Positions 41,621 through 54,635 of a DNA stretch of 64,000 nucleotides are shown one piece after another (positions within the stretch are counted from its first letter, which is position 1; each line of letters opens with the position of its first letter). Origin of the DNA: Streptomyces sp. NRRL S-37 (lineage in GTDB: Bacteria; Actinomycetota; Actinomycetes; Streptomycetales; Streptomycetaceae); the NCBI RefSeq assembly GCF_000721605.1, contig NZ_JOIZ01000001.1, forward strand, positions 496,001 to 560,000, written 5' to 3'. A program made the translations under genes and the position numbers. The notes under the pieces are model-generated. The model ran no database searches, was not told the DNA's origin, and saw only the letters and a program-made list of their open reading frames with translations.

Positions 41621-42073
41621 GTGACCACGACCCCGCCGTCGGCACACCCTGGCGAGGCGACGGCGCCGGACCACTCTGTAGTGCTACGACGCCATGGCCT
41701 CCGCTGTACCCCCGCACGACTGTGCGCTCTGAGACTGCTGTCCACCTCCGGGGAACATCTCTCTTCCACGGACGTCTGTACTGAACTGCGGCAACTCGAC
41801 CTGCCGTTCGATCAGGCGACCGTCTACCGGACCCTGGAGACCCTCACGGACGTGGGGCTGGCGCACGCCGTGCACGGCCCAGGCCCCAAGCGCTACGGCG
41901 TCAGCTCCGAACCGCACCACCACACCGTGTGCGAGGAGTGCGGTCGCGTACAGGATCTGGCGATCGCTGACATGAGGGAGGCCGTGGAACGGATCACCGA
42001 ACTGACGGGACTGCGCGCCGGCGCCGGTGGCTCGCTACTGCTGTACGGCCGATGCGCACAGTGCAGCGAGTAA
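41621..42073 (+). CDS. Fur-family metalloregulator
   Basis: 150 residues from the GTG at 41621 with AAAGGCAGG upstream; further starts exist in frame at 41552. The winged-helix domain has GLRCTPARLCALRLLST and the recognition region DLPFDQATVYRTLETLTDVG. The C-terminal domain has EPHHHTVCEECGRVQDL and a second CxxC (GRCAQCSE), so structural Zn binding by four cysteines is likely. The metal sensed cannot be read from the sequence. Because it lies between the superoxide dismutase and the cobalamin genes, and four dyads similar to the Nur box are nearby, a Ni- or Co-sensing role is an attractive inference; the sequence is not a close match to the published Nur protein as I recall it. Confidence 0.85.
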   Translation: MTTTPPSAHPGEATAPDHSVVLRRHGLRCTPARLCALRLLSTSGEHLSSTDVCTELRQLDLPFDQATVYRTLETLTDVGLAHAVHGPGPKRYGVSSEPHHHTVCEECGRVQDLAIADMREAVERITELTGLRAGAGGSLLLYGRCAQCSE

Positions 42074-42207
42074 GCAAGTTGCTGCCACAGGTACGGGACG
42101 CCGCCTCGGAACGGACGCTGTCAAGGCATGACGACGCCCCGCACCCAGCCGACGGTGGGAGTACCGCTTCAGCACCCCCAACCGGCCAGCCTTCCGCGAA
42201 TCTAGTC

Positions 42208-42232
42208 CTTATTGCGAGTCATTCGCAATAAG
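42208..42232. promoter_or_regulatory. Orphan 25-bp palindrome, Nur-box-like
   Basis: Ten-base arms CTTATTGCGA and TCGCAATAAG flank a 5-base centre. It is the most symmetric of the four copies and is followed by GCGGAGGTG, which looks like a ribosome site. No gene follows on the plus strand: it points into the 3' end of cobN, antisense. It may be the promoter of a lost gene, or a regulator-binding site used otherwise. Confidence 0.7.
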
Positions 42233-42240
42233 CGGAGGTG

Positions 42241-45870
<3,630 letters not shown>

Positions 45871-45879
45871 GCGTCGCCT

Positions 45880-46075
45880 GGCCTTCCTCGGGGTCCGCGC
45901 CCCGGGCAGTGTCGGAATGGTCTCCCCTCGGACGAAGCCGAAGGTGAGGGAAGGGAGTTCCTGGCTCATCCGGCCTGGTGAGGCCGAATTCACAGTGGCG
46001 GGACCGCGCCGGATTCACACCGGCTTCCTCTCCTGTCGCCGTGGTGGCGGTTCGTGGACCGGGTGATCCACTGGG
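45880..46075 (-). promoter_or_regulatory. Cobalamin riboswitch ahead of cobN
   Basis: On the minus strand the leader contains GGAAGCCGGTGTGAATCCGG and CGCGGTCCCGCCACTGTGA, the conserved core of cobalamin riboswitches, followed by a B12-box-like GAGCCAGGAACTC. It lies in the 5' leader of cobN and ends close to its start, so it probably acts by translation block or termination when cobalamin is abundant. Confidence 0.9.
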
Positions 46076-46144
46076 GAGCATAGTAAGGGTCACAGGATGA
46101 GCGCGGGGCATACATCGTTCGTGATCGTGGGTATGCTCACCGCC

Positions 46145-47416
46145 ATGCCCACGGCAGCCCTTCCTCCATCGCCCCAGGCCACCCCGGCCCGACGGGACCG
46201 CGGTGACGCCTGCCCCGGAGCGCTGCGCCTGCACGAGGCGGACGACGGGGCTCTGGCCCGCATCCGACTCCCCGGCGGCGTTCTGACCACGGATCAGGCC
46301 CGGGCGCTCGGCCGTGCCGCCCGGCGGCTGGGCGACGGCGACCTGCACCTGACATCGCGTGGCAACGTGCAGCTGCGCGGTCTGGCAGCCGGGTGCGGCG
46401 CGGAGTTGGCAGAGGCGTTGGACGCGGCTGGCCTGCTTCCCTCGCCAGAGCACGAGCGGGTACGCAACATCGTCGCCTCCCCTCTGTCCGGCCTCGACGG
46501 CGGCGGCTTGCAGGACGTACGGCCCTGGCTGACGGCCCTGGACGCCGCGTTGTGCGCGAGTGAAACCGCCAAGGGCTTGTCGGGTCGATTCTTTTTCGCC
46601 CTAGACGACGGGCGCGGTGATGTGGCCGGCCTCGGCGCCGACGTCACGGTGCGTGCGACCGGGGACGGCGGAGCATGGCTCACCCTCGGGTCGGTCCGGG
46701 TGGCCGCCGCTGACGCGGCACTCGCCGCGATGGTGGCCGCCGAGACCTTCCTTCAGGCCGCGCGGTCGCACGGGACGCGGACCTGGAGGATGTCCGAACT
46801 CCCCCTGACGCAAGACGAGCTGGGCCTGCTCGTGCGTGACCGGCTGACGGCCAAGGGCATCGAGCACGAGGATCGTCCCGAGCCGGTCGGTGCTGCCGAA
46901 GGACCGTCGCCGGGCGTCGTCGGCGATGCCCTGTCCGTGCACGTGCCCCTGGGGCGGCTCTCGTCTCTCCAGTGGGAGGCACTGACCGATGCCGCGGACT
47001 CCGAGCTCCGGCTGACCCCCTGGCGTGGCGTGGTCGTCCCGACCCTGGGCGCTACCGCTGCGCAGATCACCGGGGCGCTCGAACGTCTCCGTGCGGCCGG
47101 ACTGGTCACCGACCCCGCGTCCCCATGGCTCCACGTCGGCGCCTGCATCGGCCGCCCCGGATGCGCCAAGGCACACGCGGACGTACGGGCGGACGCGGCG
47201 CGGGCACTCGACGTGACGGGCCGCCCTGCCCTCCCCCTGTACTGGTCCGGGTGCGAACGGCGCTGCGGGCACCCCAGTGGTGACCACGTCGATGTGCTCG
47301 CGACCCCGGACGGCGGCTACCGCCTCTCAGCCGCCACGGCGGGCCGGAGCACGCGAACCGCCTCCGCAGCCGGTCCTTCCCAGACAGGCGCCGCCCTGGC
47401 GGCCATCACTTCATGA
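46145..47416 (+). CDS. cobG: Precorrin-3B synthase CobG-like
   Basis: 423 residues from the ATG at 46145; in-frame starts at 46133 and 46097 are possible. It belongs to the nitrite/sulfite reductase fold. The [4Fe-4S]/siroheme-type cysteines are seen as CIGRPGCAK (C-x5-C) and CERRC (C-x3-C). The N-terminal segment [20 protein letters not shown] and [14 protein letters not shown] also fit CobG. CobG oxidises precorrin-3A to precorrin-3B with oxygen, a hallmark of the aerobic pathway. Its stop overlaps the start of cobH, so cobG-cobH-cobIJ form an operon, divergent from cobN. Confidence 0.93.
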   Translation: MPTAALPPSPQATPARRDRGDACPGALRLHEADDGALARIRLPGGVLTTDQARALGRAARRLGDGDLHLTSRGNVQLRGLAAGCGAELAEALDAAGLLPSPEHERVRNIVASPLSGLDGGGLQDVRPWLTALDAALCASETAKGLSGRFFFALDDGRGDVAGLGADVTVRATGDGGAWLTLGSVRVAAADAALAAMVAAETFLQAARSHGTRTWRMSELPLTQDELGLLVRDRLTAKGIEHEDRPEPVGAAEGPSPGVVGDALSVHVPLGRLSSLQWEALTDAADSELRLTPWRGVVVPTLGATAAQITGALERLRAAGLVTDPASPWLHVGACIGRPGCAKAHADVRADAARALDVTGRPALPLYWSGCERRCGHPSGDHVDVLATPDGGYRLSAATAGRSTRTASAAGPSQTGAALAAITS

Positions 47417-48084
47417 TCCGCAAGACGACCGAGAGCAGCGAGAAGAGCACCGTGACCACCTACGTCTACGAGAAGGACGGGGCGGCGATCTACCGCCAGT
47501 CCTTCGCCACCATCCGCGGGGAAGCGGACCTCGCGGGACTGCCCGCCGACGTCAGCCAGGTCGCGGTCCGCATGATCCACGCCTGCGGGATGGTCGACCT
47601 CGTGAAGGACCTGTCCTACACGCCCGCGGTGGTGGCCCGCGCGCGCGAGGCCCTGCGTTCCGGTGCCCCGATCTTCTGCGACGTGCAGATGGTGGCCAGC
47701 GGCGTGACCCGCAAGCGGCTGCCCGCCGGCAACGACGTGCTCTGCACCCTGTCCGACCCGGCCGTCCCGTCGCTGGCCGCGAAGATGGGCACCACGCGCA
47801 GCGCCGCCGCGCTGGAGCTGTGGCGCGACCGGCTGGAAGGGGCGGTCGTCGCCGTCGGCAACGCACCCACCGCCCTCTTCCGGCTCCTGGGGATGATCGA
47901 GGAGGGCGCTCCCCTGCCCGCCGCCGTCATCGGTGTCCCGGTCGGCTTCGTCGGCGCCGCCGAGTCCAAAGACGCCTTGGCCGCTCATCCCTCCGGCCTG
48001 GAGTACCTGGCGGTGCGCGGCCGCCGCGGTGGCAGCGCCATCGCGGCCGCCGCGCTCAACGCGATCGCGAGCGAGGAAGAGTGA
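47413..48084 (+). CDS. cobH: Precorrin-8X methylmutase CobH
   Basis: 223 residues from the ATG at 47413, which overlaps the cobG stop (ATGA). The catalytic His is in [15 protein letters not shown]. Other conserved blocks are [38 protein letters not shown] and [20 protein letters not shown]. The enzyme moves a methyl group from C-11 to C-12 of precorrin-8X, giving hydrogenobyrinic acid. The next gene starts in its stop codon (GTGA). Confidence 0.96.
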   Translation: MIRKTTESSEKSTVTTYVYEKDGAAIYRQSFATIRGEADLAGLPADVSQVAVRMIHACGMVDLVKDLSYTPAVVARAREALRSGAPIFCDVQMVASGVTRKRLPAGNDVLCTLSDPAVPSLAAKMGTTRSAAALELWRDRLEGAVVAVGNAPTALFRLLGMIEEGAPLPAAVIGVPVGFVGAAESKDALAAHPSGLEYLAVRGRRGGSAIAAAALNAIASEEE

Positions 48085-49568
48085 GCGGCAAGCTGTACGG
48101 GGTCGGCCTCGGCCCCGGCGACCCCTCCCTGATGACCGTACGGGCCGTCGAGGTCATCGCCGAAGCGGACGTGATCGCGTACCACAGCGCCCGGCACGGG
48201 CGGTCCATCGCCCGCTCGATCGCGGCGCAGTACATCCGCGAAGACCACATCGAGGAAGCGCTGGTCTACCCGGTCACAACGGAGACCACCGACCACCCCG
48301 GCGGCTATGAGGGCGCCATGGAGGAGTTCTACGCCGAGGCGTCGGCCAGGCTCGCGTCCCATCTCGACGCCGGCCGCACCGTGGCCGTGCTCGCCGAGGG
48401 CGACCCGCTCTTCTACGGGTCCTACATGCACATGCACAAGCGGCTCGTCGACCGCTACGACACCGAGGTCATCCCCGGTATCACCTCCGTGTCGGCCGCC
48501 GCGGCGCGTCTGGGCGCACCGCTCGCTGAGGGCGAGGAGGTGCTGACGATCCTGCCGGGCACCCTGCCCGAGGAGGAGCTGACCGCCCGCCTCGCCACGA
48601 CGGACGCCGCGGTGGTGATGAAGCTCGGCCGGACCTTCCCCAAGGTGCGCCGTGCGCTGGAGAGCGCGGGACGGCTGGAGGAGGCCCGGTATGTGGAGCG
48701 GGCCACCATGAGCAAGGAGCGCCTCGCCGAACTGGCGGATGTGGACGCGGAGTCGGTGCCGTACTTCTCGGTGGCCGTGCTGCCGAGCCAGGTGGATGCC
48801 GGGCGGCCCGTGCGGGAGCGGGGCCAGGTGGTCGTGGTCGGCACGGGTCCGGCCGGTCCGCTGTGGCTGACGCCCGAGACGCGGGGCGCGCTGGCCGCCG
48901 CCGACGACCTGGTCGGCTACACCACCTACCTGAACCGGGTGCCCGAGCGACCGGGCCAGGCCCGGCACGGCTCGGACAACCGCGTGGAGGCCGAGCGCGC
49001 CGAGTTCGCGCTGCAACTGGCCCGGAAGGGTCGCCGGGTGGCCGTGGTCTCCGGTGGCGACCCGGGTGTGTTCGCCATGGCGACCGCGGTCCTGGAAGCC
49101 GCGTCCCGGCCCGAGTACCTGGATGTGCCGGTGCGCGTGCTGCCGGGCGTGACCGCCGCCAACGCGGCCGCGGCACGGGCCGGCGCCCCGCTCGGACACG
49201 ACTACGCCACCATCTCCCTCTCCGACCGGCTCAAGCCGTGGGAGGTCATCGCGGAGCGGTTGCAGGCAGCGGCCTCAGCGGACTTGGTACTGGCCCTGTA
49301 CAACCCCGGCTCGCGCAGCCGTACCTGGCAGGTGGGCAAGGCACAGGAGCTGCTGCTGGAGCACCGTGCCCCCGAGACGCCGGTGGTGGTCGCCCGGGAC
49401 GTCGGCGGCCCGGATGAGCGGGTGCGGATCGTGCGGCTGGGCGAGCTGGATCCGGCCGAGGTCGACATGCGCACGATCCTGCTGGTCGGTTCCTCGCAGA
49501 CCCAGGTGGTACGGCGGGCCGACGGCGAGGAGATCGTCTGGACGCCGCGCCGGTATCCGGAGGCGTGA
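48081..49568 (+). CDS. cobIJ: Fused precorrin-2 C20- / precorrin-3B C17-methyltransferase CobIJ
   Basis: 495 residues from the GTG at 48081 (GTGA overlap with cobH). Two tetrapyrrole methylase domains are joined. The first, residues 1-250, has [40 protein letters not shown] and [20 protein letters not shown] (CobI). The second starts at [20 protein letters not shown] with [20 protein letters not shown] and [20 protein letters not shown] (CobJ). Both use S-adenosylmethionine. Such fusions are common in actinomycetes. A strong hairpin after the stop separates it from the convergent permease. Confidence 0.97.
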   Translation: MSGKLYGVGLGPGDPSLMTVRAVEVIAEADVIAYHSARHGRSIARSIAAQYIREDHIEEALVYPVTTETTDHPGGYEGAMEEFYAEASARLASHLDAGRTVAVLAEGDPLFYGSYMHMHKRLVDRYDTEVIPGITSVSAAAARLGAPLAEGEEVLTILPGTLPEEELTARLATTDAAVVMKLGRTFPKVRRALESAGRLEEARYVERATMSKERLAELADVDAESVPYFSVAVLPSQVDAGRPVRERGQVVVVGTGPAGPLWLTPETRGALAAADDLVGYTTYLNRVPERPGQARHGSDNRVEAERAEFALQLARKGRRVAVVSGGDPGVFAMATAVLEAASRPEYLDVPVRVLPGVTAANAAAARAGAPLGHDYATISLSDRLKPWEVIAERLQAAASADLVLALYNPGSRSRTWQVGKAQELLLEHRAPETPVVVARDVGGPDERVRIVRLGELDPAEVDMRTILLVGSSQTQVVRRADGEEIVWTPRRYPEA

Positions 49569-49573
49569 GATGA

Positions 49574-49600
49574 GCGGTGCCGCGCCGCGCGCGGCACCGC
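49574..49600. terminator. Bidirectional terminator between cobIJ and the NiCoT gene
   Basis: 12-base perfect arms GCGGTGCCGCGC and GCGCGGCACCGC with a 3-base loop, placed between two convergent stops only 40 bp apart. It can act on both strands. Confidence 0.7.
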
Positions 49601-49608
49601 CTCCCGCT

Positions 49609-50778
49609 CTACTCGCCGTGCTCCTGAGCGGTGTCCGGCTGGGCCAACCCCGCCGTCCATTTCTCCTCGATGCGGCCCACCTTCCACACCAGCAGGGCGA
49701 CGGCCCAGGTGGCGAAGAACAGACCGACGATGACGTAGCCGATGATGTTGAGGTCGAGTCCCGAGATCCAGTCCCAGAACACTCCGTGCAGGTCCGCCTT
49801 CTCGGCGACCAGACCCAGCAGTTCGACCGTGCCGATGATGAGGGCGACGGCGACGGACAGGCCCGTGATGATGAGGTTGTAGTAGACCTTGCGTACCGGC
49901 TTGGAGAACGCCCAGCCGTAGGCGAAGTTCATGAACGAGCCGTCGATGGTGTCCAGCAGCGACATGCCGGCCGCGAACAGGATCGGCAGGCACAGGATCG
50001 CGTACCAGGGCAGGCCGGAGGCGGCGCCCGAACCGGCGAGGACGAGGAGAGCGATCTCGGTGGCGGTGTCGAAGCCGAGGCCGAAGAGGACGCCCAGGGG
50101 GTACATCTGCCACGGCTTGGTGATCGACTTCATGAGGCGGCCGAGGAGGCGGTTCATGAAGCCGCGGTTGTTGAGCTGCTCCTCCAGAGCCGCCTCGTCG
50201 AAGTGGCCGGTGCGCATCTGGCGGAATACCTTCCAGATGCCCACCATGATCATCAGGTTGATGACCGCGATGACGTAGAGGAAAGTCCCGGAGACGGTCG
50301 TGCCGATCCAGCCGGTGATGCTGTGCAGCGTGGAGTTGTCGTTCTCCACCGGGCCTGCCAGCGCTTTGACTCCCAGGGACAGCAGGAAAGCGAGCGCAAA
50401 GACGATCGACGAGTGACCGAGAGAGAACCAGAAGCCGACCGACAGCGGACGTTGCCCCTCGTTCATCAGCTTACGGGTGGTGTTGTCGATGGCGGCGATG
50501 TGGTCGGCGTCGAAGGCGTGACGCATGCCGAGGGTGTACGCGGTGACTCCGATGCCTACGCCAAAGGTCTTGGTGCCGAGGCTGTAGTGCTGGGGAGCGA
50601 CGATCGCGACCAGCGTGAACCAGCCGATGACGTGCAGAGCCAGGATGAAGGCGGCCATGCCACCGGCGCTGGCCCATTCCTTCCGGGTCATCGAGGTGCG
50701 GATGCGGTGCCACGAGATGCCGCGTCCGGTGGCCGGAGCGGGCGGCCCGGTGGAAGCGGAATCAGGAGCGGTGGTCAT
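49609..50778 (-). CDS. NiCoT-family nickel/cobalt permease
   Basis: 389 residues from the ATG at 50778. It has eight or so transmembrane segments and the NiCoT signature RHAFDADHIAAIDNTTR (residues 86-102), plus GFWFSLGHSSIVFALAF and LGFDTATEIALLVL. These proteins import Ni2+ and/or Co2+ with high affinity. Its setting among cobalamin genes suggests cobalt supply, but the dyad TGCGATAAGTTCGCA 59 bp upstream is nickel-type by its resemblance to the Nur box, so it may serve both metals. No cobalamin riboswitch is seen ahead of this gene. Confidence 0.95.
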   Translation of the reverse strand: MTTAPDSASTGPPAPATGRGISWHRIRTSMTRKEWASAGGMAAFILALHVIGWFTLVAIVAPQHYSLGTKTFGVGIGVTAYTLGMRHAFDADHIAAIDNTTRKLMNEGQRPLSVGFWFSLGHSSIVFALAFLLSLGVKALAGPVENDNSTLHSITGWIGTTVSGTFLYVIAVINLMIMVGIWKVFRQMRTGHFDEAALEEQLNNRGFMNRLLGRLMKSITKPWQMYPLGVLFGLGFDTATEIALLVLAGSGAASGLPWYAILCLPILFAAGMSLLDTIDGSFMNFAYGWAFSKPVRKVYYNLIITGLSVAVALIIGTVELLGLVAEKADLHGVFWDWISGLDLNIIGYVIVGLFFATWAVALLVWKVGRIEEKWTAGLAQPDTAQEHGE

Positions 50779-50836
50779 GGGGCGTGACCCTTGCTTATCG
50801 GCAAGTGGCTTTTTTCAGCCGCGCTTCCCAGGTTTC

Positions 50837-50851
50837 TGCGATAAGTTCGCA
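50837..50851 (-). promoter_or_regulatory. Nur-box-like operator of the NiCoT gene
   Basis: TGCGA-TAAGT-TCGCA, a perfect dyad of the same form as at 42213-42227. It lies 59 bp upstream of the permease start. The surrounding DNA is A/T-rich, consistent with a promoter. Confidence 0.7.
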
Positions 50852-50887
50852 ACTACAACATAAGTGCCGTAAACAACAAGCCCGGTC

Positions 50888-51652
50888 TCAGTCAACAGCC
50901 GGAAAAGACCGCTTCTCAAGATGCTCGCGAACCCACTGGGACGCCTTCTCAGGGTCGGGGAGGACCGGTACGCGCTCGGGAACGGGTGGTCTACGGACCA
51001 CGACGACGGGCAGCCGCGCCTCGCGGGCAGCCGCCAGTTTCGGCGCCGTGGCCGCCCCGCCGCTGTCCTTGGTGACCACGACGTCGATGCGATGGTGCCG
51101 CAGCAGCTCTCGCTCACCATCGAGGCTGAAGGGGCCGCGGTCGAGCAGTACCTCCATGCGGGGCGGATGCGGTGGCTGGGGTGCGTCGACGGATCGTACG
51201 AGGAACCACAGGGCGTCGAGGTCCGCGAAGGCGTCCAGCCCCATCCGCCCGGTGGTGAGGAACACCCGTCGGCCGAGTGCGGGCAGCAACCGGGCCGCCT
51301 CCCCGAGCGACCCCACCTCGTGCCACCGGTCGCCCGCTACGGGGACCCAGCCGGGCCGGCGCAGGGCGAGCAAGGGAACATGGCTGATGGCAGCGGCCTG
51401 TGCCGCGTTGAAGCTGATCGTCCCGGCGAAGGGGTGCGTGGCGTCGACGACCGCGTCGACCGCGTGGTCACGCAGCCACGCGGCCAGTCCCTCAGCCCCT
51501 CCGAAGCCACCGACGCGCGTTTCGCCCGGGGGCAGCCGAGGACTGGCGACCCGCCCCGCGAGGGAGCTGGTCAGCTTCAGACCGGGGGTGCCGTGCAGCA
51601 GTTCCGCGAGGCGGCGGGCTTCCGTGGTGCCGCCGAGGATCAGTACGTGCAT
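50888..51652 (-). CDS. cobK: Precorrin-6A reductase CobK
   Basis: 254 residues from the ATG at 51652. The start MHVLILGGTTEARRLAELLH has the family GGTxEAR motif. It continues VDAVVDATHPFAGTISFNA, VFLTTGRMGLDAF and VVVTKDSGGAATAPKLAAAR, all CobK/CbiJ hallmarks. It reduces precorrin-6A to precorrin-6B with NADPH. It is divergent from cbiD with only ~43 bp between the starts, so the promoters must overlap or lie inside coding sequence. Confidence 0.95.
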   Translation of the reverse strand: MHVLILGGTTEARRLAELLHGTPGLKLTSSLAGRVASPRLPPGETRVGGFGGAEGLAAWLRDHAVDAVVDATHPFAGTISFNAAQAAAISHVPLLALRRPGWVPVAGDRWHEVGSLGEAARLLPALGRRVFLTTGRMGLDAFADLDALWFLVRSVDAPQPPHPPRMEVLLDRGPFSLDGERELLRHHRIDVVVTKDSGGAATAPKLAAAREARLPVVVVRRPPVPERVPVLPDPEKASQWVREHLEKRSFPAVD

Positions 51653-51695
51653 GGGAGTGGCGGGTCCGTTCATGAGGAGTAGTGAGGGTCGAGGC

Positions 51696-52844
51696 GTGGG
51701 TGACAACGCAGGGGGCGGGCCGCGGAGTTCCGGTCAGGTGAAGGGCGGGCGTCGCGCCCAGTTGGAGCACACGGGGCTGCGGCACGGCTGGACCACGGGG
51801 GCCTGCGCGACGGCGGCCACGACGGCCGCGTACACCGCCCTGCTGACCGGTGAGTTTCCCGACCCGGTGACGATCACGCTACCCAAGGGGCAGATGCCGT
51901 CCTTCGCGCTGGCCGCCGAGGAGCTGACCGACGGTTGCGCCATGGCGGGGATCGTGAAGGATGCGGGAGACGACCCGGACGTCACGCACGGCGCGCTGGT
52001 CCGGGCGACGGTCCGGCGGTTGCCCGCGGGCAGTGGCGTCGTCTTCAAGGCGGGCCCCGGCGTGGGAACGATCACCCGGCCCGGCCTTCCGCTTCCCGTC
52101 GGTGAGGCGGCCGTCAATCCTGTGCCCCGGCGGATGATGACCGAGCACGTCGCCGAGGTCGCCGCGCGGCACGGCGGCAGCGGCGACGTGGAGGTCACCC
52201 TCTCCGTCGACCACGGCGAGGAGATCGCCCGCTCCACCTGGAACCCAAGGCTCGGCATCCTCGGCGGCCTGTCCATCCTCGGCACCACGGGCATCGTCGT
52301 GCCGTACTCCTGCTCGGCCTGGATCGACTCCATCCGGCGGGGCGTCGATGTCGCCCGCGCGGCCGGACGGACCCATGTCGCCGGGTGCACCGGGTCGACG
52401 TCGGAGAAGACGGTCGTCGCCGAGTACGGCCTGCCCGAGGACGCCCTGCTCGACATGGGCGACTTCGCGGGCGCCGTACTGAAGTACATCCGCCGCCACC
52501 CGGTGGACCGCCTCACCATCTGCGGCGGCTTCGCCAAGCTCTCCAAGCTCGCGGCGGGCCATCTGGACCTGCACTCCGGCCGCTCCCAGGTCGACAAGGG
52601 CTTCCTGGCGAAACTGGCCCGCGGCGGCGGCGCGGACGAGCCGCTGGCCGCCGAAGTGGCCGCCGCGAACACCGGCCTCGCCGCGCTGCAGTTGTGCCAG
52701 GCAGCCGGAGTGCCGCTCGGGGACCTGGTGGCGCAGGCCGCCCGGGACGAGGCACTTGCCGTGCTGCGCGGAGCACCGGTCGCCGTGGACGTCATCTGCA
52801 TCGACCGAGCGGGCACGGTCGTGGGCCGCAGCACGATCCGCTGA
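51696..52844 (+). CDS. cbiD: Cobalt-precorrin-5B (C1)-methyltransferase-type CbiD
   Basis: 382 residues from the GTG at 51696 (GTGs at 51738 and an ATG at 51672 are alternatives). It has the CbiD hallmarks: TGLRHGWTTGACATAATTAA, PVGEAAVNPVPRRMMTEHVA, LGILGGLSILGTTGIVVPYS and CGGFAKLSKLAAGHLDLHSG. In the anaerobic pathway CbiD methylates C-1. Here it replaces CobF of the aerobic pathway, as in other actinomycetes that mix the two sets. Its GTG lies close to the divergent cobK start. Confidence 0.95.
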   Translation: MGDNAGGGPRSSGQVKGGRRAQLEHTGLRHGWTTGACATAATTAAYTALLTGEFPDPVTITLPKGQMPSFALAAEELTDGCAMAGIVKDAGDDPDVTHGALVRATVRRLPAGSGVVFKAGPGVGTITRPGLPLPVGEAAVNPVPRRMMTEHVAEVAARHGGSGDVEVTLSVDHGEEIARSTWNPRLGILGGLSILGTTGIVVPYSCSAWIDSIRRGVDVARAAGRTHVAGCTGSTSEKTVVAEYGLPEDALLDMGDFAGAVLKYIRRHPVDRLTICGGFAKLSKLAAGHLDLHSGRSQVDKGFLAKLARGGGADEPLAAEVAAANTGLAALQLCQAAGVPLGDLVAQAARDEALAVLRGAPVAVDVICIDRAGTVVGRSTIR

Positions 52845-52851
52845 GCCCCCG

Positions 52852-53862
52852 TCACCGGGCGGCCGGTACGGTCCGCAGATAGGCGCCGAGCCGGGTGATC
52901 GCCGACGGGTTGCGAGGGCTTTCGACCAGGTCGGCGTAGTCCAGGGAGATGACCCGCCGGTGCTTGACAGCCGAGACGTCGCGCAGCGGGGCGTAGGAGA
53001 GCAGGAACTTCTCCTTCTGCTCGGCGCTGACGTCGCCGTAGTCGCAGATGACGATGACGTCCGGGTCGCGCTGTACGACGCTCTCCCAGCCGACCGTGGT
53101 CCAGGAGTCCGCCACGTCGTGCATCACGTTGACGCCGCCCGCCTCGGTGATGATCTGCTCCGGAGCCGCGTAGCGGCCGGAGGTGAAGGGGGTGTCCTGG
53201 CCGCTGTCGTAGAGGAAGACGGAAGGACGGGCGGCACCCTTGGGCGCCTTGGCCCGTACGTCGGCGATCTGCTGCTTGAAGTTGGCGATCAGCGTGGCCG
53301 CACGCTTCTCGACGCCGAAAAGATGGCCGAGGTTGGTGAGGTCGGCGTACAGGGCGTCCAGGGGCGGCATGATGCCGCGGGAGGACTTGGTGCGGCCGTT
53401 GCGGCAGGACTCGGTGAGGACGTACGAGGGGATACCGAGCTTCTCCAGGGCGTCGGGGGTGAAGCCGCTGTCCTCACGGAAACCGTAGTTCCAGCCCGCG
53501 AAGACGAGGTCGGCACGGGCGTCGAGGACGTTCTCCTTGGTGAGCTGGTCCTTCGACAGCCATTTCACCTTGCCGTAGCCGTCCTTCCAGGGCACACCGC
53601 GCAGGTCGCCCTTGTCGTCGGGCATGGCGAAGCCGGCCATGCGGTCCTCCAGCCCGAGGGCGAACATCAGCTCCGTGATGCCGACGTCGTTGGTGACGAC
53701 CCGCTCGGGGACCTTGTCGTACGTCACCTGGCGACCGCAGTTGGTCAGGGTGACCGAGGAGGAGGGTTTCGCGTCCTGGGCCGGCTCCACCGTGGCGCCG
53801 CACCCGGTGGCGGTCGCGGCCAGACAGAGGGCGGCGGCTAGAAGCTGCTTACGCATGGGCAT
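52852..53862 (-). CDS. Periplasmic-type binding lipoprotein, BtuF/FecB-like
   Basis: 336 residues from the ATG at 53862 (or 53856). A signal peptide (RKQLLAAALCLAATATGC) ends in a lipobox Cys at residue 21, so it is a membrane-anchored lipoprotein outside the cell. The two-lobe fold of class III binding proteins is shown by RVVTNDVGITELMFALGLED and RDPDVIVICDYGDVSAEQK. Together with the ATPase and permease it forms an importer for cobalamin or another corrinoid/siderophore. The B12 riboswitch ahead of the permease makes a corrinoid the likeliest cargo. Confidence 0.92.
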   Translation of the reverse strand: MPMRKQLLAAALCLAATATGCGATVEPAQDAKPSSSVTLTNCGRQVTYDKVPERVVTNDVGITELMFALGLEDRMAGFAMPDDKGDLRGVPWKDGYGKVKWLSKDQLTKENVLDARADLVFAGWNYGFREDSGFTPDALEKLGIPSYVLTESCRNGRTKSSRGIMPPLDALYADLTNLGHLFGVEKRAATLIANFKQQIADVRAKAPKGAARPSVFLYDSGQDTPFTSGRYAAPEQIITEAGGVNVMHDVADSWTTVGWESVVQRDPDVIVICDYGDVSAEQKEKFLLSYAPLRDVSAVKHRRVISLDYADLVESPRNPSAITRLGAYLRTVPAAR

Positions 53863-53865
53863 CCT

Positions 53866-54633
53866 TCAGGCAGTGGGTGGAAGCAGGTCGAACAGGAGCT
53901 GGACGGCATCCGTCTCGGGGTGCCGGACGGTGTGGGCCCGGACGCCGAACACCTTCGCGAGCAGCGGGGGTTCGAGGACGTCCTGGGGCGGTCCGGAGGC
54001 GACGATCCGGCCGCCGTCGAGGACGTACAGCACGTCGCAGTGGGCCGCCGCCAGGTTGAGGTCGTGCAGCGCGGCCAGCACGGTCAGGCCGCTGTCGCGG
54101 ACCAGGGACAGCACGTCCAGCTGGTGAGCGATGTCGAGGTGGTTGGTTGGTTCGTCGAGGACCAGCATCTTCGGTTGCTGGGCCAGCGCCCGGGCGATGA
54201 GGACCCGTTGCTTCTCGCCTCCGGACAGGCCCAGGAATCCGCGGTCGGCCAGGTGGGCGACGCCGGTGCGTGCCATCGCCCGTGCGCAGATCTCCCGGTC
54301 CGAGGCGGCCGTACGGCCCTGGTGCGGCAGCCGGCCCATGGCGACCACCTCGGCGACGGTGAAGTCGAACTCGGCCGAGGACTCCTGCGGCAGTGCGGCC
54401 AGGACCCGGGCGGCGGCCCGTGCGGCCATGGCGTGCAGGTTGTCCCCGTCCAGCCGCACCACTCCCCCGGCCGGCCGCAGCGCCCGGTAGAGGGAGCGCA
54501 GCAGGGTCGACTTGCCGCTGCCGTTGGGACCGACGAGTCCGACGAACGCCCCGCTGCCCACGGTGAGGTCGATGTGCTCGACCAGCCGGATTCCGGCCGC
54601 CTCGATCGTGACGTCATCGATGTCGAGTCGCAT
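53866..54633 (-). CDS. ABC importer ATPase, BtuD/FecE-like
   Basis: 255 residues from the ATG at 54633. It has Walker A GLVGPNGSGKSTLLRSLYRA, the ABC signature LGLSGGEKQRVLIARALAQQ, Walker B PKMLVLDEPTNHLDIAHQLD and the switch His in ALHDLNLAAAHC. It powers the importer with the neighbouring permease (2-bp gap) and binding protein (3-bp gap). Confidence 0.96.
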   Translation of the reverse strand: MRLDIDDVTIEAAGIRLVEHIDLTVGSGAFVGLVGPNGSGKSTLLRSLYRALRPAGGVVRLDGDNLHAMAARAAARVLAALPQESSAEFDFTVAEVVAMGRLPHQGRTAASDREICARAMARTGVAHLADRGFLGLSGGEKQRVLIARALAQQPKMLVLDEPTNHLDIAHQLDVLSLVRDSGLTVLAALHDLNLAAAHCDVLYVLDGGRIVASGPPQDVLEPPLLAKVFGVRAHTVRHPETDAVQLLFDLLPPTA

Positions 54634-54635
54634 GC

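Noticed and set aside
49366-50787. 473-codon plus-strand frame over the NiCoT gene
   Set aside because: Antisense shadow; the minus strand has the NiCoT signature and transmembrane segments.
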